Positions 25,530 to 34,604 are shown, counted from the first letter of the stretch. The stretch: DNA of 64,000 nt from Bacillota bacterium (GCA_023398575.1 JAEWSC010000021.1:1-64000); one strand, 5' to 3'. The notes: a model not told the origin generated them from the letters alone. Made by a program: numbers and translations.

Positions 25530-26665
25530 GACGGCTGATATGGCTGCTCATAGCATTTTTGCTGATGGGGCCGCCAGCCCAAGCCCAAACCATGGAGGAG
25601 AGCCTAAATAGCGTGCTGGACACCCTATCTCTGGCCGAGTTCCAGCGGGCAATCGACAGCATTACCACCGAGCATATCGATATCCGGGATACGGTGATGA
25701 AGCTGGCCAGGGGCGATGCGGTGTGGGATTTTTCAACACTGCTGGACTCGCTGGGGAAAAGCCTGCTGTCTGCTTTAACAGGCAGCCTATGGCGCATTAC
25801 CAGGGTGCTGGTGCCGGCGGTTCTGTGCGGCATCCTTTTGCATATGCGGGGTGGTTTTGCAAAGGATACAGTGGCGGAAATCAGCCGCTACGTATGCTTT
25901 TTGCTGGTGGCGGTTTTTATGGTGCAGGACCTGACAGAGCATATTGCATTGGCTCAAAAGACCATCGACCTATTATCCGGCGCAATGCAGAACCTCTTCC
26001 CGCTGCTTTTAACGCTGCTGGCGGCGGTAGGCGGCACGGCCAGCGCAGCGTTTTTCCAGCCGGCGGTGGTGGCGGCCAGCGGTACGATGACCTCCCTGGT
26101 CAGGCATGTTACCATGCCCTTTGCCGTAGGCGCCGCGGTGCTGATTATACTGGATCATGTTAGTGAAAAGCTGCATGTCAGCCATCTGGCTTCGCTCTTT
26201 AAGCAAATGGCCAATTGGACGCTGGGCATATCCTTTACCGTTTTTATCGGCGTGACCATGGTACAGGGGTTGGGTACGGCGGCGGTAGATGGTGTGTCCA
26301 TCCGCACGGCCAAGTATGCCATCGACAACTTTGTTCCCATCGTGGGCGGTATGTTTGCCGATACGGTGGACACGCTGGTGGGCTGCTCGCTTTTGATTTA
26401 AAACGCGCTTGGCACGACAGGTCTGATGGTTCTGGTAGGCATCTGCCTGACACCGATGATCCAGTCGCTGTGTGCGGTGCTCATATATCGGGTGTGTGCT
26501 GCTGTTTTGCAGCCTATGGCCGAAACCAGCATTGTAGATTGCTTGTACGACTTTTCCAATGTGCTGATGCTTTTGTTTATTATCCAGCTTTCCATCAGCG
26601 CCATGTTCCTGCTGTTGATTGCGCAGATGCTGGTGGTGGGAAACCTGACGGTGATGCTGAGGTAG
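25526..26665 (+). pseudogene. spoIIIAE: Stage III sporulation protein AE, interrupted by one in-frame stop
   Basis: A 379-codon multi-spanning membrane protein with a signal peptide (GTG start 25526, GGAGG 7 bases upstream). Codon 292 (26399-26401) is TAA in ...CSLLI-stop-NALGTTGLM; translation continues in the same frame to 26665 with typical SpoIIIAE sequence. Homologues have Lys here (LLKNA), so one A-to-T change explains it. The break removes about the last 88 residues, including transmembrane helices, and should stop sporulation at stage III if real and not read through. The other seven genes look intact, so a recent mutation or a sequencing error is likelier than decay. No good ribosome site precedes the downstream ATG (26426). 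Confidence 0.88.
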
Positions 26666-26675
26666 GGGGAATACA

Positions 26676-27191
26676 ATGAATGGTTTCTTGCGGCAGATGG
26701 CGGTGTTGGGTGTGCTCACTACCCTGGCGGAGCATTTGTTGCCCGATGGAGGCCTGAAGAAGGCCGGCCGGATGGTGATGGGGCTTTTGATGATGTTAAC
26801 CATTTTAACCTCAATGCTGGAGATTATCAAAATGCCGCTGCCCGATATTGCCGGCATTGCACGCTTTCAACAACAGTCGGAGTTGGCTATGCTGCCTGAC
26901 AGCGGCAGCTACCGGGATACGGTGCTGCATAGCCTCGGGCGGCAGATAGAGGATGCGGCAAACCGTGCGGCGCAAAAGGCTGGATATGCGGGCATTGCGG
27001 TTCGTGCGGAGCTCACGCACAAGGGCGATATCGCCGCGCTTTGGCTTACACCTGCCACAGCCGCCCTGCCCGCCTTTGCCGGTACCGGCATGGACCAGGA
27101 GGAATACCAGCCCCTCAAGGAGCAGGTGGCCAAGGGGCTTTCGCTGCCGGTGGACTTGATACATGTGGAAGCTGGGGGGATCTTGCCATGA
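26676..27191 (+). CDS. spoIIIAF: Stage III sporulation protein AF
   Basis: A 171-residue protein with two N-terminal transmembrane helices (about 5-22 and 32-50) and a soluble C-terminal ring-building-like domain exposed in the intermembrane space. GGGGGAATACA precedes the ATG. Overlaps spoIIIAG by 4 bases. Confidence 0.92.
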   Translation: MNGFLRQMAVLGVLTTLAEHLLPDGGLKKAGRMVMGLLMMLTILTSMLEIIKMPLPDIAGIARFQQQSELAMLPDSGSYRDTVLHSLGRQIEDAANRAAQKAGYAGIAVRAELTHKGDIAALWLTPATAALPAFAGTGMDQEEYQPLKEQVAKGLSLPVDLIHVEAGGILP

Positions 27192-27583
27192 CAAGCCTGA
27201 AGGTATTGTGGGAAAAATGGAAGGAAAAAAAGCATGGCCAATGGCTGGTGCTGGTGTTGCTGCTGGCGCTATCCGGTGCGCTGCTATTGACAGATCTTGA
27301 CTTGACAGGCGGCCAGAATGCTGTGGAAAATCGTATCGCACAGGTGCTTTCTGCCATGGATGGGTGCGGAAAAGTGGAGATTTCAATCTATTATGGGCAG
27401 CAGAAGCAAAATTTGTGGGGCGATACAGCTGAAAATGCAGTGCCGGTTGGGGCTGTTGTGGTGGCGGAAGGCGCGGATAAGATAGAGGTGCGGTTAATGC
27501 TGATGCGGGCGGTAGAAACGCTGTTAGGGCTTGATCAAAAATCGGTTCAGGTGTATCCCATGGGAACAAAACAGCAAAAGTAA
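27188..27583 (+). CDS. spoIIIAG: Stage III sporulation protein AG
   Basis: A 131-residue protein with one transmembrane helix (about residues 18-36) and a ring-building motif domain, which forms the large ring between the two spore membranes. It is shorter than the B. subtilis protein (229 residues), lacking most of the beta-triangle insertion and keeping the VEISIYYG and VRLMLMRAVETLLGL segments. The start ATG 27188 overlaps the AF stop. Confidence 0.9.
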   Translation: MTSLKVLWEKWKEKKHGQWLVLVLLLALSGALLLTDLDLTGGQNAVENRIAQVLSAMDGCGKVEISIYYGQQKQNLWGDTAENAVPVGAVVVAEGADKIEVRLMLMRAVETLLGLDQKSVQVYPMGTKQQK

Positions 27584-27596
27584 AGGAGTGACGATC

Positions 27597-28121
27597 ATGT
27601 TGGCATTTTTGAAAAAACACAGAAATCTGATTTTCCTGAGTGTGATTTTACTGACCCTGGCAGGTTCTTACTTGTGGAATCAATATCAGCTGCAAGGTGC
27701 GCAAACGGTATCGCTGCCCATTACACGCACGAATGGGGGAAACACTGCGACAACTGTGACCGGTTCTAAGACCCCGCTGAAAGAATATCAAGAAAAGCGT
27801 GAGGCGGTAAGAAAGGAAGACATGGCCGCGCTTAACGCACTGGCCTTAAATGAAAAGTTGGATCAGACTGCAAGGGACCAGGCACATGGGGAATTGCTGG
27901 AGCTCATTCAATGCAGGGAAAGCGAGCTGGCCATTGAGGGTGCGCTGACCGGCGCAGGGCTTGCGCCGTGCGTGGCTGTGGTGCAGCGGGGAGCCGTTAC
28001 CATACTGGTGGAGAAAAAGGAATTGACGCAAACGGAGGCGGCAATGATTTTGAATGTTGCGTCCGCCCACAGCGGCGAGGCGGCGGAGAATATCCGTATC
28101 ATGGCGGGGGAAATGATATAA
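27597..28121 (+). CDS. spoIIIAH: Stage III sporulation protein AH
   Basis: A 174-residue protein with one N-terminal transmembrane helix (about 10-26), a Thr-rich linker and a C-terminal YscJ/FliF-like ring domain (EAAMILNVASAHSGEAAENIRI). It pairs with forespore SpoIIQ to join the membranes. ATG 27597 has AAAGGAG 8 bases upstream. Last gene of the operon. Confidence 0.93.
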   Translation: MLAFLKKHRNLIFLSVILLTLAGSYLWNQYQLQGAQTVSLPITRTNGGNTATTVTGSKTPLKEYQEKREAVRKEDMAALNALALNEKLDQTARDQAHGELLELIQCRESELAIEGALTGAGLAPCVAVVQRGAVTILVEKKELTQTEAAMILNVASAHSGEAAENIRIMAGEMI

Positions 28122-28125
28122 TTCC

Positions 28126-28148
28126 AGAAAATGTATCAGACATTTTCT
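28126..28148 (+). terminator. Hairpin after spoIIIAH
   Basis: A perfect AT-rich 9-bp stem AGAAAATGT/ACATTTTCT with a 5-base loop, beginning five bases after the stop. The run after it (TGATATTAT) is only partly T, so terminator strength is uncertain. Confidence 0.5.
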
Positions 28149-28320
28149 TGATATTATACCCTCTCTGTACAGCATAGTGCATCTGAATAAATCGAGCTGA
28201 TTACTGTCAAATTGCACTTATGCACATAGAAAACCGCTGACATTGCACGAAACAGATGTATGTGATATGATAATTTCGGGCATGCTGATTTGGACGGCAT
28301 GCCAGGAAGAAGGTATGCAC

Positions 28321-28719
28321 ATGGAAAAAACAGGAGAAGTCGTTGAAGTGAAAAATGGTCAGTTGACCATTCGTTTTGAACGGCCCGAGGCCTGTGGGGA
28401 ATGCCATGCCTGTGATGGGCATAAGCATCAGTCCACTATCCAGGTGGCTGGTGATGCGCAGATTGGTGATAGCGTTACCGTAAGCATGCCGGACGGGCAG
28501 GTGGCCAAGGCATCCTTACTAGCTTATGCCATACCGCTTTTGGGTTTGCTGCTGGGTCTTTTTATTGGCGGTTCCTTCGGCGGTGACATTCCGGCTATCG
28601 TAGGTTCTGCAATAGGCCTTGCGCTTAGTTTTTTCACCCTCAGATTGGTGGATGGGCGCCTGCGCGGCAACGCGCAGTGGTCGCCAAGACTTGTGACTGT
28701 TGTAAAAAAACAAGCATAA
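28321..28719 (+). CDS. SoxR-reducing system / RseC-MucC family protein
   Basis: A 132-residue membrane protein: N-terminal small beta-domain with a cysteine cluster (EACGECHACDGH) typical of RseC, then two transmembrane helices (about 70-90 and 95-112). In Proteobacteria RseC is linked to the Rnf/Rsx electron-transfer complex and to SoxR reduction; the Firmicutes homologues are of unproven function. The start ATG 28321 is chosen (GAAGG 8 bases upstream) over ATG 28315, which abuts that site. No rnf genes are adjacent. Confidence 0.85.
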   Translation: MEKTGEVVEVKNGQLTIRFERPEACGECHACDGHKHQSTIQVAGDAQIGDSVTVSMPDGQVAKASLLAYAIPLLGLLLGLFIGGSFGGDIPAIVGSAIGLALSFFTLRLVDGRLRGNAQWSPRLVTVVKKQA

Positions 28720-29141
28720 ATCTTACGGGAATATAACAGAAAGGATCTTTAACGAGCGAAGCATGGGGACAAGCCGTAAAAATGAAGGATTATTTTGCGA
28801 TTCATCCAAAAAATCCATCGAAAATTCGCTGGATGCAGCGTCCATTTCGGTGGATTTTCTATGGTATGAAATCGCAAATTGTGATATAATAAGTTGAATG
28901 CATGGGAACCGTTGGTTGCCTGTCTGGACAACCGATATGTGCGGATGATACGAAGCGTTCGCAAATCTTGCAAAAAGATTTGGAACATCTTCGTTAAATA
29001 AAACATAGGAAAACGGTAAATAGGAGTCCGGTTGAAAATGGCCGCCGTGCAGTGTTGCCGGCGATGCGTTTTTGCGTACTTTTTCCCAAGTCTGATTTTG
29101 AATGATTAGGAATTTTTGGAAACCAAGAAAGGAGGTTTCTC
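28720..29141. other. Long leader / promoter region of the RNase J gene
   Basis: 422 bases without a convincing gene. An extended -10 (TGATATAAT, 28882-28890) is the best promoter candidate, giving a leader of about 245 bases. Within it, 29032-29109 is a 25-codon frame (TTG start, TAGGAG 5 bases upstream) that could be a leader peptide or chance. RNase J mRNAs are known to be self-regulated through long leaders; that is an analogy, not shown here. Confidence 0.45.
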
Positions 29142-30803
29142 GTGGCATCAAAGGGCAAACTTCGTATCATACCCTTGGGCGGCGTGGATGGCATTGGAAA
29201 GAACATCACCGCTTATGAGTATGAGGACGATATCATTGTTGTTGACTGCGGTTCGATGTTTCCCAAGGAGGATATGCTTGGCATTGATCTTGTGATCCCC
29301 GATGTCAGCTATCTGGTAAGCAAAAAAGAAAATGTACGGGGGTTTGTATTCACCCATGGTCATGAAGACCATATTGGTGCGGTACCTTACGTACTCAAGC
29401 AAGTTCCCGCGCCTTTGTACGGTACCCGGCTCACCCTGGCGCTGGTGGACATGAAGCTAAAGGAGCATAGGGTGCCAGGCATACCACTGAATGTGGTTCA
29501 GCCCAGGGATGAGATAAAGCTTGGTAAATTTTCTGTACGATTTATCAAGGTAAGCCATTCTATTGCCGGAGCGACAGCGCTTGCAATTACCTGCCCGGCA
29601 GGCACGGTGGTAGTCTCTGGCGACTTCAAGATTGACTTTACCCCCATCGACGGAGAGGTTACCGATTTGTCTTCCTTCGCTGAAATCGGCGACAGGGGAG
29701 TATTGGCGTTTCTATGCGAATCTACCAACGTAGAGCGCCCTGGCTATACGATGTCCGAGCGCAAGGTTGGGGAAACGTTTTTCAAGTTGTTTGAAAAAGC
29801 CCAAGGTCGCATCATCGTGGCCATGTTCGCCAGCAATATTCACCGCATTCAGATGATGATCGACAATGCCGTGCGCTTTGGTCGGAAGGTATGTTTTATC
29901 GGTCGGAGTATGATTACGGTATCCCGCGTAGCATCACAGATTGGGGAGCTGTCTATACCGGAAGGGTATTTGGTGGAGATGGATGACATCGACGCCTATC
30001 CCGACGATCAGTTGCTTGTAATCACTACAGGCAGCCAAGGCGAAGCTATGAGCGGCTTGACCCGTATGGCCTTTAATGAGCATCGCAAGCTGCAGATCAG
30101 GCCTTCCGATATGGTCATCCTCTCCGCGACACCCATTCCCGGCAACGAGAAGAGCGTGTCCAGAGTCATTAACCAATTATACCGCTGCGGCGCGGAAGTC
30201 ATCTATTCCAAACTGGAAGATGTGCATGTTTCCGGACATGCCTGCCAGGAGGAATTGAAGCTTTTGCATGTGCTGGTAAAGCCCCAGTATTTTATCCCCA
30301 TTCACGGTGAATACCGCATGCTGTGGCAGCACGCGGAACTGGCGGAATCCCTTGGCATGAACCGCAAAAACATTGTGATACCGGAAATGGGTCAGGTCAT
30401 TGAGATGAATGATACCTCTTTGGCCATTACCGATACGGTGCCAACCGGTGGCGTGCTGGTGGATGGCCTTGGTATCGGCGATGTGGGCAATGTGGTACTT
30501 CGCGACCGCAAGCATCTGTCGCAGGATGGCTTGATTATCATTGTCATGGCCATTGACCGGGATCGCGGCGCGCTTGTTTCCGGGCCGGATGTCATCAGCC
30601 GTGGCTTTGTGTATGTGCGCGAAAATGAAGATATCATTGAATCCACACGTGACTTGGTCCGCAGCGTAATCCTGTCATATGGCAAGATTGACGGCAGTGA
30701 CTGGCTGCCTATGAAGAACCGTATCAAGGATGAATTGCACCGCTTCATCTACGAAAGGATCAAGCGGAATCCTATGGTATTGCCGATCATTGTGGAGATT
30801 TGA
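29142..30803 (+). CDS. rnj: Ribonuclease J
   Basis: A 553-residue metallo-beta-lactamase/beta-CASP ribonuclease with 5'-3' exo- and endonuclease activity on mRNA. Metal motif HGHEDH is at residues 72-77, followed by LYGTRLT, the GDFKID segment and the beta-CASP ASNIHR and HVSGH motifs. Length is typical for RNase J. GTG 29142 has AAAGGAGG 7 bases upstream. A YlbF-family gene follows after 138 bases. Confidence 0.96.
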   Translation: MASKGKLRIIPLGGVDGIGKNITAYEYEDDIIVVDCGSMFPKEDMLGIDLVIPDVSYLVSKKENVRGFVFTHGHEDHIGAVPYVLKQVPAPLYGTRLTLALVDMKLKEHRVPGIPLNVVQPRDEIKLGKFSVRFIKVSHSIAGATALAITCPAGTVVVSGDFKIDFTPIDGEVTDLSSFAEIGDRGVLAFLCESTNVERPGYTMSERKVGETFFKLFEKAQGRIIVAMFASNIHRIQMMIDNAVRFGRKVCFIGRSMITVSRVASQIGELSIPEGYLVEMDDIDAYPDDQLLVITTGSQGEAMSGLTRMAFNEHRKLQIRPSDMVILSATPIPGNEKSVSRVINQLYRCGAEVIYSKLEDVHVSGHACQEELKLLHVLVKPQYFIPIHGEYRMLWQHAELAESLGMNRKNIVIPEMGQVIEMNDTSLAITDTVPTGGVLVDGLGIGDVGNVVLRDRKHLSQDGLIIIVMAIDRDRGALVSGPDVISRGFVYVRENEDIIESTRDLVRSVILSYGKIDGSDWLPMKNRIKDELHRFIYERIKRNPMVLPIIVEI

Positions 30804-30941
30804 CACCCATTCGTTTTGCTTCCCGCTGCTGGGGAGGCCCTTGCCCAGTTACTTGGGAAGGGTTTTCCCATAGCATGCGGGAACTTTTTATTGGTGCAGT
30901 CTTTTTCGTTGTATGTCCGTTTTATCAAGGAGGAAGAATCC

Positions 30942-31289
30942 ATGCAGTATGCCACAGCCCACGAACTGGCCAAGGAGATTCGGGAAAGCGAAGAGTATCA
31001 GACCTATACCAGGCTGAAGGATTCCGTTTTTGCGGATGATACAAACAAAACGCTTTTGATGGAATACAAAAAGATGCAGACACGGCTTCAAATGGCCGCT
31101 ATGGCACAGTCCGGCGGTCAAGAGGATGAGGTGCAGCGTTTCTCCCAACTGACGGCATTGCTCTTTGCCAATCAGGAGGTGGCCGCCTATCTGCTGGCGG
31201 AAATGCGGCTGCAACAGTTGATTGGTGATGTTTTCAAAATACTGACGGATGCATCCGGGCTGGAATTTCAACTTCCCGGTCTGGATTAA
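30942..31289 (+). CDS. YlbF/YmcA-family regulator
   Basis: A 115-residue helical protein of the YlbF family. In Bacillus, YlbF, YmcA and YaaT form the Y-complex, an Fe-S protein that steers RNase Y processing and affects sporulation and competence. Here the family's AKEIRESEEYQTYTRLKDSV and C-terminal LIGDVFKIL segments are seen. ATG 30942 has AAGGAGG 8 bases upstream; the frame stays open to 30816 without a ribosome site. Being next to RNase J fits a role in RNA turnover. Confidence 0.85.
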   Translation: MQYATAHELAKEIRESEEYQTYTRLKDSVFADDTNKTLLMEYKKMQTRLQMAAMAQSGGQEDEVQRFSQLTALLFANQEVAAYLLAEMRLQQLIGDVFKILTDASGLEFQLPGLD

Positions 31290-31312
31290 GGCAGATACAA
31301 GGAGGCGCGAAC

Positions 31313-32500
31313 GTGAAATACCGCAAGCCGAAAAAGGACTATACCCATCAGTCGCTTCGGGATGAGCGGGAATACGGCATGTATTGGTACAGCGGCTTAT
31401 GGCACATGCTTCGCCCGCTGCTTATTATACTTGGCTCTTTGATTGTGGTGGTGGGCATCACCATGAAGGGCTGGAACTGGGTATACGACGGCTTTCTGGC
31501 GCCAGTGGATGTAAATAATGCCGCTCCCATTACCTTCAAAGTCGAAAACGGTAACAGCTTGACCCGCGTGGCCACCAACCTGGAAGAGCAGAACCTGGTT
31601 CGAAACAAGACCGTATTTAAGTACTACTGCGATTTTATTGGTCTTGGACAAAAAATACAAGCAGGGGAATACCAGTTGACCCGGGCTATGACCATTGATG
31701 AGATTGCCAATCAACTTACCACCGGCGATGGCAAGCCCATCACCTTCACAATCACGGTTATTCCTGGCTGGACCATTGAGGATGTAGCGAATAAGCTGTT
31801 CACCGATGGCGTTATCAAGAATAAGGATGAGTTCCTTTCTCTTTGCCGCACAGGGGAAAATTTCAGCGATTACTATTACATCAACGACGTGCTGGCAACA
31901 CCTAAGGCCAACCAGCGCAAATATGCACTGGAAGGATATTTATCGCCCAATACCTATGAGGTGTATACCGACGCCACCAGTGCGGATATCATTCGCAAAT
32001 TACTTTCGCAGACAGAGGTTGCCTACCCAGCCTCCTTCCATGAGCGGGCAGAACAGCTGAACATGACCATGGACCAGGTGATTACGCTGGCTTCGCTGAT
32101 CGAAAAGGAAGCAAAGTCACCTGATTTTTCCAGGGTCTCTGCTGTGTTCCACAACCGCTTGAAGGATAACATGAAATTGGGCAGTGACGTAACCATTCAC
32201 TATATTACAGGCGTCCGGCGTATGTCGCTGACCAATGATGACCTGAATGTCAATTCGCCCTATAATACGTACAAGTATTCCGGGCTTCCGCTGGGGCCGG
32301 TATGCAATCCGTCGCCAGCATCCATAGAGGCGGCGCTGTATCCTGATGAAACCTTTATTGCGGATAAATACCTGTATTTCTGTAGCAAAGATCCTAACAC
32401 CGGCGAACTGCATTTCTCCAAGACGTTGGAGGAGCATAACCAGGCAGTTGCAGTTTATGCGCCATTGTGGAAAGCTTATGACGAGAGCAGAGGTCTGTAA
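31313..32500 (+). CDS. mltG: Endolytic murein transglycosylase MltG (YceG-like)
   Basis: A 395-residue protein: cytoplasmic N-terminus, one transmembrane helix (about 35-52), a LysM-like region and a YceG catalytic domain with the Glu in LASLIEKEAK and the closing motif YNTYKYSGLPLGPVCNPS. It cuts nascent glycan strands at the membrane and so ends their polymerisation. In most relatives the stretch after LGSD reads PTVxYA; here it is VTIHYI. GTG 31313 has GGAGG 7 bases upstream. Confidence 0.94.
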   Translation: MKYRKPKKDYTHQSLRDEREYGMYWYSGLWHMLRPLLIILGSLIVVVGITMKGWNWVYDGFLAPVDVNNAAPITFKVENGNSLTRVATNLEEQNLVRNKTVFKYYCDFIGLGQKIQAGEYQLTRAMTIDEIANQLTTGDGKPITFTITVIPGWTIEDVANKLFTDGVIKNKDEFLSLCRTGENFSDYYYINDVLATPKANQRKYALEGYLSPNTYEVYTDATSADIIRKLLSQTEVAYPASFHERAEQLNMTMDQVITLASLIEKEAKSPDFSRVSAVFHNRLKDNMKLGSDVTIHYITGVRRMSLTNDDLNVNSPYNTYKYSGLPLGPVCNPSPASIEAALYPDETFIADKYLYFCSKDPNTGELHFSKTLEEHNQAVAVYAPLWKAYDESRGL

Positions 32501-32502
32501 CC

Positions 32503-33771
32503 GTGACAACTTGCCAAAGAAATGGCCTGCCGGAGCTATTGGCCCCGGCAGGCGGTATGCCGCAACTGAAAGCAGCCATTCATTTCGGTGCTGATGCCGT
32601 GTATGGTGGCATGCAAAGATTTGGTTTGCGTGCTTTTGCAGGCAACTTTACTGAAGAATCATTGCCGCAAGCGGTGAAAATGTGCCGCAACGCGGGAAAA
32701 AAGTTTTATCTGACACTCAATATATTTCCTTTTGATGAGGACTTTGACGGGTTGTTTCAAGCAGCCCGCTTTGCGTTTGACGCTGGGGTGGATGCCGCTA
32801 TTGTCAGCGACATAGGCGCTGTATTGATGCTCAGAGAAAAGATACCTCAATTGCCTTTGCATATCAGTACCCAGGCCAATACGCTAAACAGCCGTGCGGC
32901 AGCTTTTTATCATAGTCTTGGAGCAGAGCGGGTAATATTGGCCCGGGAAATGACGCTGGAGCAAATGCATATACTTCGGCAGAATGTACCGGTCGATTTG
33001 CAGCTTGAAACCTTTGTTCATGGCGCGGCATGCATGAGCTACTCGGGCAGATGCCTTCTGAGCAATTATATGACAGGTCGCGGTGCCAATCAGGGCGCCT
33101 GCGCCCAGCCCTGCCGCTGGCGCTACCATGTGGTGGAGGAAAAGCGGCCAGGTGAGTACTTTCCTGTGTATGAGGATGAAAACGGGACATATATCTTTTC
33201 CGCGCAGGATATCAACGCCTTGGCGCTTCTTCCGCAATTGAAAGCCGCAGGTATATCCTCGTTGAAAATCGAAGGCCGTATGAAAACGGAATACTACGTA
33301 GCGACCGTGGTTTCAGCCTACCGGCGTGGACTGGATGCGTTAGGAAAGGGAGAGGATGCTTTTCTATCCTTGCTGCCGGCATTGGAAGCGGAACTAAATA
33401 AAGCCAGCCATCGCCCTGCAAGCACAGGCTTTTTCTTGGGCGCACCCAAGGTGTGCGGCGGTACAGGCGGCTTTACCCAGTCTATGGAGTATGTGGCGCG
33501 GGTGCTGACTGCAGCGATGGCTTTTGATGCTGCTACGGTAGAAATAAAGAATCGCTTTTATGTGGGGGACAAGTTGGAAGTACTGACGCCTGCGGGCAGC
33601 CATACGTATGTGCCGGATTCAATTGTGGTTGCACATACCGGAGAACAGGTTCAAACCCATGGCGTAGCGGGAACGCTGCTTAAGATGACATTTCCCTTTT
33701 CTGTTTCGGAGGGAGATATCATCCGTGGGCCGGTACGAAACCATGCAGCGCAAGATGCAATTGGAAAATAG
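32503..33771 (+). CDS. Peptidase U32 family protein (RNA-hydroxylation type)
   Basis: A 422-residue U32-family protein with the signature ETFVHGAACMSYSGRC followed by CAQPCRW; these cysteines probably bind an Fe-S cluster. Members such as TrhP/YrrO and RlhA are needed for prephenate-dependent hydroxylation of tRNA U34 or 23S rRNA; peptidase activity is doubtful. GTG 32503 comes 3 bases after the mltG stop, so the two are co-transcribed. The mltG-U32 order is common in clostridia. Confidence 0.9.
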   Translation: MTTCQRNGLPELLAPAGGMPQLKAAIHFGADAVYGGMQRFGLRAFAGNFTEESLPQAVKMCRNAGKKFYLTLNIFPFDEDFDGLFQAARFAFDAGVDAAIVSDIGAVLMLREKIPQLPLHISTQANTLNSRAAAFYHSLGAERVILAREMTLEQMHILRQNVPVDLQLETFVHGAACMSYSGRCLLSNYMTGRGANQGACAQPCRWRYHVVEEKRPGEYFPVYEDENGTYIFSAQDINALALLPQLKAAGISSLKIEGRMKTEYYVATVVSAYRRGLDALGKGEDAFLSLLPALEAELNKASHRPASTGFFLGAPKVCGGTGGFTQSMEYVARVLTAAMAFDAATVEIKNRFYVGDKLEVLTPAGSHTYVPDSIVVAHTGEQVQTHGVAGTLLKMTFPFSVSEGDIIRGPVRNHAAQDAIGK

Positions 33772-33818
33772 ATGATTCCACCATCGTGCAAAGCTGCCTT
33801 TGATAGTAGAACCATACT

Positions 33819-33847
33819 GCATATCGAAACGAAAAAATTCATATATC
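33819..33847 (+). promoter_or_regulatory. Sigma-E-like promoter of sigK
   Basis: GCATATCG (33819-33826) and CATATATC (33840-33847), with 16 bases between ATA and CATA, the same spacing as before spoIIIAA. sigK is sigma-E dependent in Bacillus. Confidence 0.45.
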
Positions 33848-33861
33848 CGGCAACTGGAACC

Positions 33862-33903
33862 AAATCCTCCTTACGGGCATAGAATGACCCATAAGGAGGA
33901 TTT
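33862..33903 (+). promoter_or_regulatory. Hairpin that buries the sigK ribosome-binding site
   Basis: AAATCCTCCTTA-c-GGG (33862-33877) pairs with CCC-a-TAAGGAGGATTT (33888-33903): 15 of 16 positions pair, with a 10-base loop. The right arm contains the whole Shine-Dalgarno AAGGAGG of sigK (ATG 33909). In a transcript starting upstream, ribosome entry would be blocked until the stem opens. No T-run follows, so it is not an ordinary terminator. Confidence 0.8.
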
Positions 33904-33908
33904 GTTCC

Positions 33909-34604
33909 ATGATCGATGCGCTGCTTTTCTTTATCGTAAAGGAATGCTTGTTTCTCCTTGGGTTTATTGCGGGCCGCTCCAGCTTTCCCAAGCCTTTAAC
34001 CAGAGAGCAGGAAGCGGAATGCTTAAGTGCTATGCAATCGGGGGACGATTCCGCCCGCAAGAAGCTGATTGAGCACAACCTGCGCCTGGTGGTCCATGTG
34101 GCCCGCAAGTATACCGTTCCCGGCTGCACTCAGGAGGACCTGGTGCACATTGGGGCCATGGGCCTGATCAAAGCCATCGAAACCTATAAGCAGGGCAGCG
34201 GTACTGCGCTGGCCACCTATGCCGCAAGGTGTGTGGAAAATGAAATTTTGATGGCGCTGCGAGCTGCCAAAAAGCGCCGGGGAGACGTATCCTTAAGTGA
34301 GCCTATCGGTACCGATGGGGAAGGCAACGATATCTCCTTTATGGATATTCTGGGCACCCCCGGCGATGTGGTGGAAGAGGAAGTGCACAAGCGGGTTACT
34401 ATGGGCCGTGTGCGCTGCCTGCTAAAGCGCCTGCCCAAGCGGGAGCGGATCGTGCTGGAACTGCGCTACGGCATATTGGATGGCCGTGCCCACCACCAGC
34501 ATGAAATCGCCAGATACCTGAATATTTCCAGGTCCTATGTATCCAGGGTGGAAAAGCATGCGATACAATTGATAAGGGATTGGCTGCAAAAGGGAGAAGG
34601 GTAG
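33909..34604 (+). CDS. sigK: RNA polymerase sigma-K factor precursor
   Basis: A 231-residue sigma-70 family factor for late mother-cell genes in sporulation. The first ~25 residues are the hydrophobic pro-sequence (IDALLFFIVKECLFLLGFIAG) before FPKPLTREQE; it is normally clipped by the SpoIVFB protease. Region 2 is around HNLRLVVHVARKY and LVHIGAMGLIKAIE, region 4 around HHQHEIARYLNISRSYVSRVEKHA (shortened: ISRSYVSRVEK). The gene is uninterrupted, without a skin-type element. Control is likely layered: sigma-E-like promoter, ribosome-site hairpin, pro-sequence. It converges with the GH110-like gene, whose stop abuts its own. Confidence 0.95.
   Translation: MIDALLFFIVKECLFLLGFIAGRSSFPKPLTREQEAECLSAMQSGDDSARKKLIEHNLRLVVHVARKYTVPGCTQEDLVHIGAMGLIKAIETYKQGSGTALATYAARCVENEILMALRAAKKRRGDVSLSEPIGTDGEGNDISFMDILGTPGDVVEEEVHKRVTMGRVRCLLKRLPKRERIVLELRYGILDGRAHHQHEIARYLNISRSYVSRVEKHAIQLIRDWLQKGEG

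Noticed and set aside
26399..26401. Reading TAA as a recoded lysine or pyrrolysine-like codon
   Set aside because: TAA is used as the ordinary stop of many genes here (for example spoIIIAG, sigma/anti-sigma and hydrolase genes), so a mutation or sequencing error is far simpler.
25397..26857. Several long minus-strand frames opposite spoIIIAE/AF
   Set aside because: They are mirror frames of GC-rich coding sequence; the plus strand carries the conserved SpoIIIA proteins in canonical order.
29032..29109. Short leader-peptide-like frame before RNase J
   Set aside because: It has a fair ribosome site but no run of regulatory codons and no attenuator hairpin after it; noted only inside the leader entry.
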